From Methylovulum sp. (lineage in GTDB: Bacteria > Pseudomonadota > Gammaproteobacteria > Methylococcales > Methylomonadaceae), in assembly GCA_030653435.1 (NCBI GenBank), contig JAURZI010000103.1, forward strand, positions 29,436 through 73,922: a stretch of 44,487 nucleotides of DNA, read 5' to 3'. The position numbers were made by a program, and so were the translations under genes. The notes under the pieces are model-generated. The model was not told the DNA's origin and searched no databases. It was given only the letters and a program-made list of their open reading frames with translations. This document shows positions 1 to 7,412 of the stretch, one piece after another; the first letter of the stretch is position 1, and each line of letters begins with the position of its first letter.

Positions 1-3000
1 TATCGGGGGGAACGGTTTGCGGCATGGGAAGTCGATCTTAAAGGCAATAATGATCTGTTGTCATTAACGCAGCCGGACATTATCAAATCCATTCATTGTG
101 CTTATTATGCGGCGGGTTCGGATATTGTTGAAACGAACACGTTCAATGCCACGACGATAGCTATGGCAGATTATCGTATGGAGTCGCTGGCTTACGAAAT
201 CAATTTGGAATCGGCACGGCTAGCGCGGCAAGCAGCTGACGAATTCACCCAAAAAACGCCAGAAAAACCGCGTTTTGTCGCAGGCGTATTGGGGCCTACC
301 AACCGTACCGCGTCGATGTCACCTGATGTTAACGATCCGGGTTTCAGGAATATTTCCTTCGACGAACTGGTCACCGCTTATACCGAAGCCACCCAAGGCT
401 TAATGGATGGGGGCGCGGATCTTATCCTGATTGAAACCATATTTGATACGCTGAATGCGAAAGCCGCCATTTTTGCGGTGGAACATGTTTTTGAAAGCAA
501 GGGCTATAAGTTGCCGGTGATGATTTCCGGCACTATCACCGACGCTTCGGGGCGGACATTGTCCGGGCAAACCGTTGCTGCGTTCTGGCATTCATTAAAG
601 CACGTCGAACCGATTTCTTTCGGGTTTAACTGTGCTTTGGGCGCAAAAGAGCTAAGGCAGTATATTGCAGAATTGGCAAGCATTGCCGACACCCACGTTT
701 CCGCCCACCCCAATGCGGGCCTGCCTAATGAATTCGGGGAATACGATGAATCGCCTGAAGCCATGGCGCAGGAGCTGGAAGACTGGGCGGCAAGCGGTTA
801 TCTGAATATTATAGGTGGCTGTTGCGGGACATCCCCTGCACATATCAAAGCCATCGTCGATGCGGTGCAAAAATATAGTCCCAGAAAAATCCCAACGATT
901 GAAAAAAAATGCCGTTTGGCAGGTCTGGAGCCCATGATCATCGGCAAGGACACGCTGTTTGTCAATGTCGGTGAGCGTACTAATGTAACCGGTTCGGCTG
1001 CATTCAAGCGCTTGATTATCGAAGGCGATTATGAGGCCGCGTTAGATGTCGCCAGGCAACAGGTCGAAAACGGCGCGCAGATTATCGATATCAATATGGA
1101 CGAAGGCATGTTGGAGTCCAAGGAAGCGATGGTGCGTTTTTTGATGCTCATTGCATCAGAGCCTGACATAGCCAAGATACCGATTATGCTGGACTCATCG
1201 AAGTGGGACATTTTGGAGGCCGGGCTTAAATGTATTCAGGGCAAGGGGGTGGTCAATTCCATTTCGCTGAAAGAAGGCGAGGATTTGTTTATCAGACATG
1301 CGAAATTGGTCAGGCGATACGGCGCCGCTGTAATCGTAATGGCGTTCGATGAAGAAGGCCAGGCCGACACCAAGGATAGAAAAGTCGAAATTTGCCGCCG
1401 TGCTTACCATATTTTGGTTGACCAGCTGCATTTTCCGCCTGAAGACATCATTTTTGACCCCAATATCTTCGCGATAGCCACTGGCATTGATGAGCACAAT
1501 AATTACGGCGTCGATTTTATTGAAGCGACCCGTGAAATCAAACAAAACCTACCTTACGCATTAGTTTCTGGTGGTGTGTCTAACGTGTCGTTTTCGTTTC
1601 GCGGCAATAATCCGGTGCGCGAAGCCATCCATGCTGTCTTTTTATATCACGCCATACAAGCGGGCATGTCCATGGGCATCGTCAATGCCGGACAGTTGGC
1701 GATTTATGCCGATATTCCTGCTGATTTACGCGATGCAGTTGAAGATGCCGTATTAAACCGTCATGATGGCAGCGGCACCGAAAAACTGTTGGAGCTGGCC
1801 GAAAAATACAAAGGCGACGGCAGTAGCAGCGAAGTCAAGCAGGAAAATCTGGAATGGCGCAGCTGGCCAGTGGGAAAACGCCTGGAACATGCTTTGGTCA
1901 AAGGCATCACCGATTATATTGATGAAGATACGGAAGCGGCGAGGTTGGCAGCGGAACGCCCCCTGCATGTCATTGAAGGCGCATTGATGGACGGCATGAA
2001 TGTAGTCGGTGATTTGTTTGGCGCGGGCAAAATGTTCTTGCCGCAAGTGGTCAAGTCGGCGCGCGTCATGAAAAAGGCTGTCGCTTATTTAATGCCGTTT
2101 ATGGAAGCGGACAAAGGCGCAGGCGACCGGCAAACCAATGGCAAGATCCTGATGGCGACCGTCAAAGGCGATGTCCATGACATTGGTAAAAATATCGTCG
2201 GCGTCGTGTTGCAATGCAATAACTACGACGTCATAGACTTGGGCGTTATGGTGTCCGCCGAAAAAATCCTGCAAACCGCGCGCTTGGAAAATGTTGATAT
2301 TATCGGCTTAAGCGGGCTGATTACGCCGTCACTGGATGAAATGGTGCATGTTGCCAAAGAAATGCAGCGCCAAGGCTTTACTATACCGCTGATGATCGGT
2401 GGCGCCACTACGTCACGCGCGCACACCGCCGTTAAAATCGAACCGCATTACCAGCACGGCGCGACAGTTTATGTCACGGATGCCTCGCGCGGCGTGGGCG
2501 TAGCCAGTAACCTGCTCAGTGCAGACCTGAAAAGCGAATTCATGCAGGGCATACGCAAGGAATACGCCGAGGTCCGAGAACGCCACAAAGGCAAAGAAGC
2601 CAAAACCAAGCAGCATTCGCTGGCGCAAGCCAGGCAAAACAAGTTTGATTGGGGTGGTTATGAGCCTGTACCACCAAGCTTTCTGGGCGTAAAGGTGATT
2701 GCTGATGTGCCGTTAGCCACGTTGGCGGCCTATATCGACTGGACGCCGTTTTTCCAAACCTGGGAAATGGCTGGCAGTTATCCCAAAATACTGGATGATG
2801 AGGTTATCGGTATTGAAGCCAGAAAACTGTTTGCCGATGCACAAGCGATGCTGAAAAATATCATAGCCGGGCAATGGCTGACTGCCCGCGCCGTCATCGG
2901 TTTTTTTCCGGCGCAAAGCGATGGTGATGATGTGGTCGTATATACCGATGAGTCGCGCACGCAGAAACGTGAAGTCCTGCATCATTTGCGCCAGCAAAAT

Positions 3001-3579
3001 GTTAAGGCGCCGGGCAGGCCGAATTATTGCCTGTCTGATTTTATCGCGCCGATAAACAGCGGCAAGTCAGATTATATCGGTGCCTTTGCCGTCACGACCG
3101 GTATAGGCATCGAAGCCAAGTTGCAACAGTTTGAGCGGGAACATGACGATTACAGCTCAATCATGCTTAAAGCATTGGCGGATCGGTTGGCGGAAGCGTT
3201 TGCCGAATACATGCACCTTGTTGTCAGAAAAGAATACTGGGGTTATGCCGAAGATGAAACCCACGATAACGAGCAATTAATCAACGAAGTGTATCAAGGC
3301 ATACGCCCGGCACCGGGCTATCCGGCCTGCCCCGACCATACCGAGAAAGCCAAGCTGTTCGAGTTGCTCAATGTAACCGAAAACACCAGCATAGAGCTTA
3401 CCGAAAGCTATGCGATGTATCCGGCATCTGCTGTCAGCGGCTGGTATTTTTCGCATCCCGGCTCCCAGTATTTTAATGTCGGCAAAATAGATAAAGACCA
3501 GTTAGCCGATTATGCCAAGCGCAAGGGTATCGCGGAAGACGCTGCTGAACGCTGGTTGTCCGCGCATCTGCATCAGTAA
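1..3579 (+). CDS. metH: Cobalamin-dependent methionine synthase, 5' end missing
   Basis: Transfers a methyl group from 5-methyltetrahydrofolate to homocysteine through methylcobalamin in the cytoplasm. The reading frame is open from base 1, and its first codons ([20 protein letters not shown]) match the early part of MetH, so about 15-40 N-terminal residues lie outside. The domains are in the usual order. The homocysteine domain has zinc cysteines in FNCALG and GGCCGTS (about residues 210 and 273 of the visible part). The folate domain follows ([10 protein letters not shown]). The cap and B12 domain carries the cobalamin histidine motif DVHDIGKN near residue 726. The AdoMet reactivation domain carries [12 protein letters not shown] near residue 1105. 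The visible 1192 residues against about 1227 in E. coli indicate a complete gene. mutM follows after 18 nt and may be co-transcribed. Confidence 0.97.
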   Translation, partial: YRGERFAAWEVDLKGNNDLLSLTQPDIIKSIHCAYYAAGSDIVETNTFNATTIAMADYRMESLAYEINLESARLARQAADEFTQKTPEKPRFVAGVLGPTNRTASMSPDVNDPGFRNISFDELVTAYTEATQGLMDGGADLILIETIFDTLNAKAAIFAVEHVFESKGYKLPVMISGTITDASGRTLSGQTVAAFWHSLKHVEPISFGFNCALGAKELRQYIAELASIADTHVSAHPNAGLPNEFGEYDESPEAMAQELEDWAASGYLNIIGGCCGTSPAHIKAIVDAVQKYSPRKIPTIEKKCRLAGLEPMIIGKDTLFVNVGERTNVTGSAAFKRLIIEGDYEAALDVARQQVENGAQIIDINMDEGMLESKEAMVRFLMLIASEPDIAKIPIMLDSSKWDILEAGLKCIQGKGVVNSISLKEGEDLFIRHAKLVRRYGAAVIVMAFDEEGQADTKDRKVEICRRAYHILVDQLHFPPEDIIFDPNIFAIATGIDEHNNYGVDFIEATREIKQNLPYALVSGGVSNVSFSFRGNNPVREAIHAVFLYHAIQAGMSMGIVNAGQLAIYADIPADLRDAVEDAVLNRHDGSGTEKLLELAEKYKGDGSSSEVKQENLEWRSWPVGKRLEHALVKGITDYIDEDTEAARLAAERPLHVIEGALMDGMNVVGDLFGAGKMFLPQVVKSARVMKKAVAYLMPFMEADKGAGDRQTNGKILMATVKGDVHDIGKNIVGVVLQCNNYDVIDLGVMVSAEKILQTARLENVDIIGLSGLITPSLDEMVHVAKEMQRQGFTIPLMIGGATTSRAHTAVKIEPHYQHGATVYVTDASRGVGVASNLLSADLKSEFMQGIRKEYAEVRERHKGKEAKTKQHSLAQARQNKFDWGGYEPVPPSFLGVKVIADVPLATLAAYIDWTPFFQTWEMAGSYPKILDDEVIGIEARKLFADAQAMLKNIIAGQWLTARAVIGFFPAQSDGDDVVVYTDESRTQKREVLHHLRQQNVKAPGRPNYCLSDFIAPINSGKSDYIGAFAVTTGIGIEAKLQQFEREHDDYSSIMLKALADRLAEAFAEYMHLVVRKEYWGYAEDETHDNEQLINEVYQGIRPAPGYPACPDHTEKAKLFELLNVTENTSIELTESYAMYPASAVSGWYFSHPGSQYFNVGKIDKDQLADYAKRKGIAEDAAERWLSAHLHQ

Positions 3580-3597
3580 GCATACGCCGGTTCCATC

Positions 3598-4413
3598 ATG
3601 CCTGAGTTGCCCGAAGTTGAAACCACCTGTCGCGGCATTGCTCCGCATATTGAAGGCCAGCGTATTAAAGAGGTGATTATCCGTCAGCCTAAATTGCGTT
3701 GGCCGATGCCTGAAGCGTTGGCGCAAACGCTAACGGGGCTTAGCATCCGGTCGGTTTCCAGACGGGCAAAATATTTGCTGTTTGCGACTGAAGCGGGCAC
3801 GATGCTGGTGCACCTGGGCATGTCCGGTAGCTTGAGAATAATGTCCACAGACCAAGTTGCCGGTAAACACGACCATATCGATCTTGTTTTTAGCAATGAT
3901 ACCGTGTTGCGGTTTAATGATCCGCGGCGCTTCGGTGCGGTGCTATGGACGGATGCTGCTGTCTTCGAACACCCTTTGCTGAAGAATCTGGGGCCAGAAC
4001 CGTTATTGGCTGATTTTACGGGCGCACTGCTTTATGCCTTGTCCAGAAACCGTAAAGTGCCGGTAAAGTCTTTTATTATGGACAGCCATATTGTCGTCGG
4101 CGTCGGTAATATCTATGCCAATGAAGCCCTGTTTATGGCGGGCATACTGCCATTACGCCATGCCGGTAAAATTTCGTTGGCGCGCTACGAAAGACTGGCC
4201 GACAGTATCCGCGTGGTGCTACAAAACGCCATTCGGCAAGGCGGGACTACGTTACGCAATTTTGTCAATGAAACAGGCAAGCCCGGCTATTTCAAACAGT
4301 CGTTACAGGTATACGGGCGTACCGGATTGGCTTGCACGGTATGCGGGCAGCCATTGACGGAAATCAGGCTGGCTAACCGCTCGACGGTGTTTTGCGGGGT
4401 TTGCCAGCGCTAA
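3598..4413 (+). CDS. mutM: Formamidopyrimidine-DNA glycosylase (Fpg/MutM)
   Basis: A base-excision repair enzyme that removes 8-oxoguanine and formamidopyrimidines and cuts the abasic site by beta/delta elimination. The protein begins MPELPEVET, with the catalytic Pro2 and Glu3 exposed after Met removal, and this fixes the start even though no good ribosome site is visible. Lys58 in SRRAKYL is the conserved beta-hairpin lysine. The C-terminus is the family zinc finger, C246-X2-C249-X16-C266-X2-C269. At 271 residues it has the standard length and looks intact. It starts 18 nt after metH and converges on the ABC permease gene, with only 20 nt between the two stop codons. Confidence 0.97.
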   Translation: MPELPEVETTCRGIAPHIEGQRIKEVIIRQPKLRWPMPEALAQTLTGLSIRSVSRRAKYLLFATEAGTMLVHLGMSGSLRIMSTDQVAGKHDHIDLVFSNDTVLRFNDPRRFGAVLWTDAAVFEHPLLKNLGPEPLLADFTGALLYALSRNRKVPVKSFIMDSHIVVGVGNIYANEALFMAGILPLRHAGKISLARYERLADSIRVVLQNAIRQGGTTLRNFVNETGKPGYFKQSLQVYGRTGLACTVCGQPLTEIRLANRSTVFCGVCQR

Positions 4414-4433
4414 TTGCCCTAAAGACATCACGG

Positions 4434-5411
4434 TTACGACAACCTGACCCTGGGATCAACCAGCGTATAGGAAATGTCCGTCAACAACAGTCCCGCCACA
4501 TACAGCACCGAACCCAGAAACACCATCGCCCGGACGATGGCGAAATCCTGGCTGTTAATCGCGTCTATCGTATAACTGCCCAAACCTGGAATGCTGAAAA
4601 AGGATTCCATCATCAGGCTGCCCATAAATAACAAGGGCAAAACGACGACGACGCCGGTCAATATCGGGATCATTGCATTGGGCAGTACGTGGCGGAACAG
4701 GGTTTGGGTTTCACTCAGGCCTTTAGCCCTGGCGGTGCGTACATAATCCTTTTCTACTTCTTCCAAAAACAGCGTCCGATACCAGCGCACGCCTGAACCT
4801 ACGCCTGAAAACACGCCAATCAGCACAGGCAAAAGCAAAAACCTGGCGGCTGCCCAGCCGTCTTCATAACCGGAAATAGGCACCAGCTTTAACAGTTTGG
4901 CGACGACAAACTGGCCGCCGATAATATAAAACAATGAGGAAACCGACATGAACACCACGCACAAGATTAGGCCCGCGTGTTCCAAATAACTGTTCCGAAA
5001 CAGCACCATCATCAATGCCACGCAGATATTGACCAGCAGTCCCAGGCATAAGGTCGGCATTGCCAGTGCGAGGCTGGGCCAGGCGCGCTCCTGGATGTCT
5101 GCGCCGATATTCCTACCGCTATCGGAGATGCCGAAGCGGAATAGGAACAAGCCCACCGATTTTTGGTAAAAAATAGTCCGGGTTATTTTTTCCTGTGCAG
5201 GCGCTTGTGGGTTCCATAATAAGGGCACATCATAACCATGCTGCTGTTTCCAGTTTTGCACGGCGGCTTCGGTGACGTGCTTGTGCCCCAGTTGCATACG
5301 CGCCATATCATCGGGGCTGTTGACGATAAAAAACAGCACAAACGTCAGGATATTGACGCCCATCAACAGCGGTAAGGCGTATAAAAAGCGGCGGATAATG
5401 TATTGGCCCAT
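4434..5411 (-). CDS. ABC transporter permease, DppB/OppB/YejB type
   Basis: An integral inner-membrane subunit of a peptide/nickel-type ABC importer. The N-terminus has the family pattern (IIRRFLYALPLLMGVNILTF, first helix). Several further hydrophobic segments follow. The cytoplasmic EAA loop that contacts the ATPase is present as VRTARAKGLSETQTLFRHVL, and the C-terminus (YTLVDPRVRLS) is typical. The 325 residues suggest a full-length protein. It is odd in context: the usual second permease, ATPases and binding protein are not adjacent. Nothing recognisable lies upstream for over 400 bases, and downstream it runs into mutM on the other strand. The substrate cannot be assigned. Confidence 0.88.
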   Translation of the reverse strand: MGQYIIRRFLYALPLLMGVNILTFVLFFIVNSPDDMARMQLGHKHVTEAAVQNWKQQHGYDVPLLWNPQAPAQEKITRTIFYQKSVGLFLFRFGISDSGRNIGADIQERAWPSLALAMPTLCLGLLVNICVALMMVLFRNSYLEHAGLILCVVFMSVSSLFYIIGGQFVVAKLLKLVPISGYEDGWAAARFLLLPVLIGVFSGVGSGVRWYRTLFLEEVEKDYVRTARAKGLSETQTLFRHVLPNAMIPILTGVVVVLPLLFMGSLMMESFFSIPGLGSYTIDAINSQDFAIVRAMVFLGSVLYVAGLLLTDISYTLVDPRVRLS

Positions 5412-5860
5412 CGGTGTCCCTTACAAAAATGCTGATTGGGGTCAGCGTTGCTTTGGTTAAGTAGATTTAATTACCATTATTATGATGTGTGGCCCATATC
5501 ATAACGCATCGCTGAACATTTGCTCCCCCCACCGACAATGTCATTTTCCTATGGCACCAAGCGCTGCCTAATCGTCACTACTGATTTTAAATATTTCCGG
5601 TTTTCCCCCGTTCATTTGTTTATTCCAGCCGGATTCTCAACGTTGTTGCCAGCGAGTAACCCAAAGTGACAAATGATTATGTCAACCCATTGAAAGATGT
5701 AATTAATTATGATGGTGTCGATAGTGTTAAAGACTGTCGAAAACGGCCGATACAGTATGTAAGACATCTGATAACAGGCGTTGCCGCGATGGGTTAGGCA
5801 TGGCATTGAATATGCTTCATATCAGGTAACCGTCAAAAAAACAACAGTGGAGAGACCGCC
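5412..5860. other. Intergenic, no supported gene
   Basis: This stretch lies between the divergent starts of the ABC permease and a possible small gene at 5861. I see only short, unconvincing open frames. It should hold the promoters of both neighbours, but no clear -35/-10 pair stands out. Confidence 0.5.
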
Positions 5861-6052
5861 ATGAGCACATTATCAAGAATAGAAAAAACTGACTTTACCG
5901 AGATCTTAAGCGCTGAATTTACCTGCGCTAAAGGCTTCGGTGTTTATGCCTTCATGTCCCACAACGACATCGAAGCGCTTTATCATCGTTTTCTTGGCGA
6001 TACAGTTTCCGCCACATTATTTGTCAGGATATTTGTCAAACGATTTGGGTAA
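5861..6052 (+). CDS. Small hypothetical protein, 63 residues
   Basis: I do not recognise this product. The ATG follows a good ribosome site (GGAGAG, 7 nt spacing), which is the main reason to list it. The sequence is mildly acidic, mixed alpha/beta in character, without a signal peptide or membrane segment, and ends in a basic tail (VRIFVKRFG). It stands alone in a gene-poor, AT-rich stretch. It could be a remnant N-terminus of a longer gene, because the frame ends soon after a hydrophobic stretch, but no continuation is evident in another frame. Confidence 0.4.
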   Translation: MSTLSRIEKTDFTEILSAEFTCAKGFGVYAFMSHNDIEALYHRFLGDTVSATLFVRIFVKRFG

Positions 6053-6112
6053 CCGAAATAATGCTATGCAGTTCGCTTTTATTAAAAAGTTACCTGTAAT
6101 TATGGATATTTA

Positions 6113-6134
6113 TTTATGACTGTGATGTCATAAA
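6113..6134. repeat. Inverted repeat, 8-bp arms
   Basis: TTTATGAC and GTCATAAA are exact reverse complements around a 6-base centre (TGTGAT). The spacing and size resemble a dimeric repressor operator. No gene can be assigned to it with confidence. Confidence 0.4.
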
Positions 6135-6347
6135 AGCAACAGAAAGAATCATCGGCGAGACGCGGAAGTTAGACTAAAGCGCTGCTTGTCAGATAGTAAC
6201 GCTGGAATAAGGTGGATTGCAAACAGGCTATGGATATGAAGGGATTCGAAAATGCGGAAGGTTACACGGCTGATAGCACTGGATATGATGTAGCGGTATC
6301 GGTTTGCGTCTTTTAACAGCTCATTTTTAGGGTGTGGGGTGAAGGCC

Positions 6348-6476
6348 ATGAAAAAATTTAATAGAACTCTGAGTACCGCCATTAGAAAACCATTCGATGA
6401 AGTCAGGTTTTATGGATACTTTGGAATCGTCGTCGTCATGACGACTTTTTACACCATCTTTTTTAGCCATTTGTAA
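6348..6476 (+). CDS. Possible 42-residue single-pass membrane protein
   Basis: A short frame begins MKKFNRTLSTAIRKPFDEVR and continues into a hydrophobic, aromatic segment (about residues 23-40, including GYFGIVVVMTTFYTIFF), ending SHL. This positive-then-hydrophobic layout is typical of small inner-membrane proteins. A purine-rich GGGGTGAAGG precedes the ATG. The family is unknown. A competing reading is that the 14-bp palindrome at 6432-6445, followed by five T, is a terminator that happens to lie in an open frame. Confidence 0.33.
   Translation: MKKFNRTLSTAIRKPFDEVRFYGYFGIVVVMTTFYTIFFSHL
6432..6450 (+). terminator. Palindrome plus T-run, terminator-like
   Basis: GTCGTCATGACGAC is a perfect 14-bp palindrome followed directly by five T. 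It can fold as a 5-bp stem with a 4-base loop. It lies inside the possible 42-residue frame, so at most one of the two readings may matter. Confidence 0.3.
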
Positions 6477-6644
6477 CAGCTAAATCAATGTGGCAGGTTG
6501 TTGATAAGGGGAGCGCGTGTTGCGCTTGACCCGTTTCTTGGATAGATGGGGGATAAATTAGCGGATTAATGCAACATCTGTGTGTTGTGGTCAAAAAAAA
6601 CCGGCCTATTTTCAACGGCTAAACTGATGCAATTCACGTGCTGG

Positions 6645-6667
6645 ATTTGAATAAATTATATTCAAAT
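6645..6667. repeat. Inverted repeat, 9-bp arms
   Basis: ATTTGAATA and TATTCAAAT are exact reverse complements separated by AATTA. It looks like an operator or a short AT-rich cruciform. It lies 15 bases before a second, unrelated palindrome. Confidence 0.45.
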
Positions 6668-6681
6668 GTCCCAATTTATTT

Positions 6682-6717
6682 GTGAATCCTTGGAAAGTAA
6701 GCTTTTCTCGGATTCAC
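6682..6717. repeat. Inverted repeat, 8-bp arms with 20-base centre
   Basis: GTGAATCC and GGATTCAC are exact reverse complements. The centre can pair further through GAAA/TTTC, giving a longer interrupted hairpin. No run of T follows, so a terminator is unlikely. Confidence 0.4.
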
Positions 6718-6990
6718 GGATAACCCTCTTAAGCAAATGAAAACGCTAATCCAAGATTACCCTCCACCTTTCGATAACACGCTAATGCAAGCGTTTTGCT
6801 AAATTTTCAGGCGTTATACCATCAGCACGAATTACCCACGTTATAAAAAGATTTGGACGAATGCCTTGCTTCCTACAATAATGGACAAGCCAGCTTCAGA
6901 AAGAGCCATTTCCAAAGCGGCCTTATCCCACAGGCTTATCTAAACGCCAGTTACCGAGCCCATAATCGATCGGCTAAACATAAGGAAAAT

Positions 6991-7230
6991 ATGCACATAC
7001 AACTCCCGCCTGAATTTGATGACATACTACAGGCACTGGGTAGCCATGCGTCGGAGTTTTTTCTAGTAGCAAGCCTGTATCACGCCAGAAAAATAAGCTT
7101 TGCCAGTGCTGTGCACATGGCAGGTCTGGACTTAGACAGTTTTAAAACGCGACTAACAGAACATTTTAACCAAGGCTTCATCATGGCTGATGAAGGTGTT
7201 TTAGAGGACATGGTATTAATTGTTTCATAA
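6991..7230 (+). CDS. UPF0175-like small protein (antitoxin-type)
   Basis: A 79-residue protein resembling the UPF0175 family. It has a short N-terminal strand (MHIQLPPEF) and then a helical part with the family-like pattern in SLYHARKISFASAVHMAGLD. Members are often antitoxins paired with PIN-domain toxins. I chose the ATG at 6991 because AAGGA lies just upstream and the family similarity begins there; the frame is open further up to 6853. No PIN partner is visible on either side, so it is an orphan here. Its last codons form one arm of a perfect 25-bp inverted repeat. The family call rests on pattern only. Confidence 0.6.
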   Translation: MHIQLPPEFDDILQALGSHASEFFLVASLYHARKISFASAVHMAGLDLDSFKTRLTEHFNQGFIMADEGVLEDMVLIVS

Positions 7231-7287
7231 GTGCTTGCCGGAACAATTTTAAAATCTAAGGTGCAAGCACTTATGAAACAATTAATA
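7214..7287. repeat. Perfect 25-bp inverted repeat over a stop codon
   Basis: Bases 7214-7238 and 7263-7287 are exact 25-base reverse complements around a 24-base loop. The left arm contains the last codons and stop of the UPF0175-like gene. As RNA it would fold into a very stable hairpin, which could terminate transcription or protect the transcript. Alternatively it is an inverted duplication left by a recombination event. No T-run follows. Confidence 0.8.
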
Positions 7288-7314
7288 ACCTATTGATTAA
7301 TATTGTAGAAAATG

Positions 7315-7365
7315 GGTAGGCCTGCAATGCAAATTCTAAAAAGTCATCAAGCACATTGGCCTACC
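7315..7365. repeat. Inverted repeat upstream of hsdR
   Basis: GGTAGGCC (7315-7322) and GGCCTACC (7358-7365) are exact 8-bp reverse complements, 48 bases before the likely hsdR start. This is a plausible operator or leader hairpin for the defence operon. Confidence 0.4.
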
Positions 7366-7412
7366 AGAGAAGCAACGCTTACCCTTCGATATTTATTGGG
7401 TTAGGGAATAGT

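Larger units (their letters stand above)
6477..6990. other. AT-rich intergenic with palindromes
   Basis: No convincing gene is seen. The stretch holds two neighbouring inverted repeats (6645-6667 and 6682-6717) and repeated short words such as ACGCTAAT. It separates the core-genome side from the accessory region and may contain a regulatory or recombination site, but no tRNA or attachment core was recognised. Confidence 0.45.

Noticed and set aside
5612..5806. Minus-strand 64-codon frame upstream of the ABC permease
   Set aside because: No ribosome site, odd composition, and a gene-poor AT-rich setting; probably chance.
5412..7412. tRNA or integrase attachment site at the border of the accessory region
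   Set aside because: I looked for a tRNA-like 3' end and for a direct repeat that could be an attachment core and saw neither. The palindromes found are inverted, not direct.
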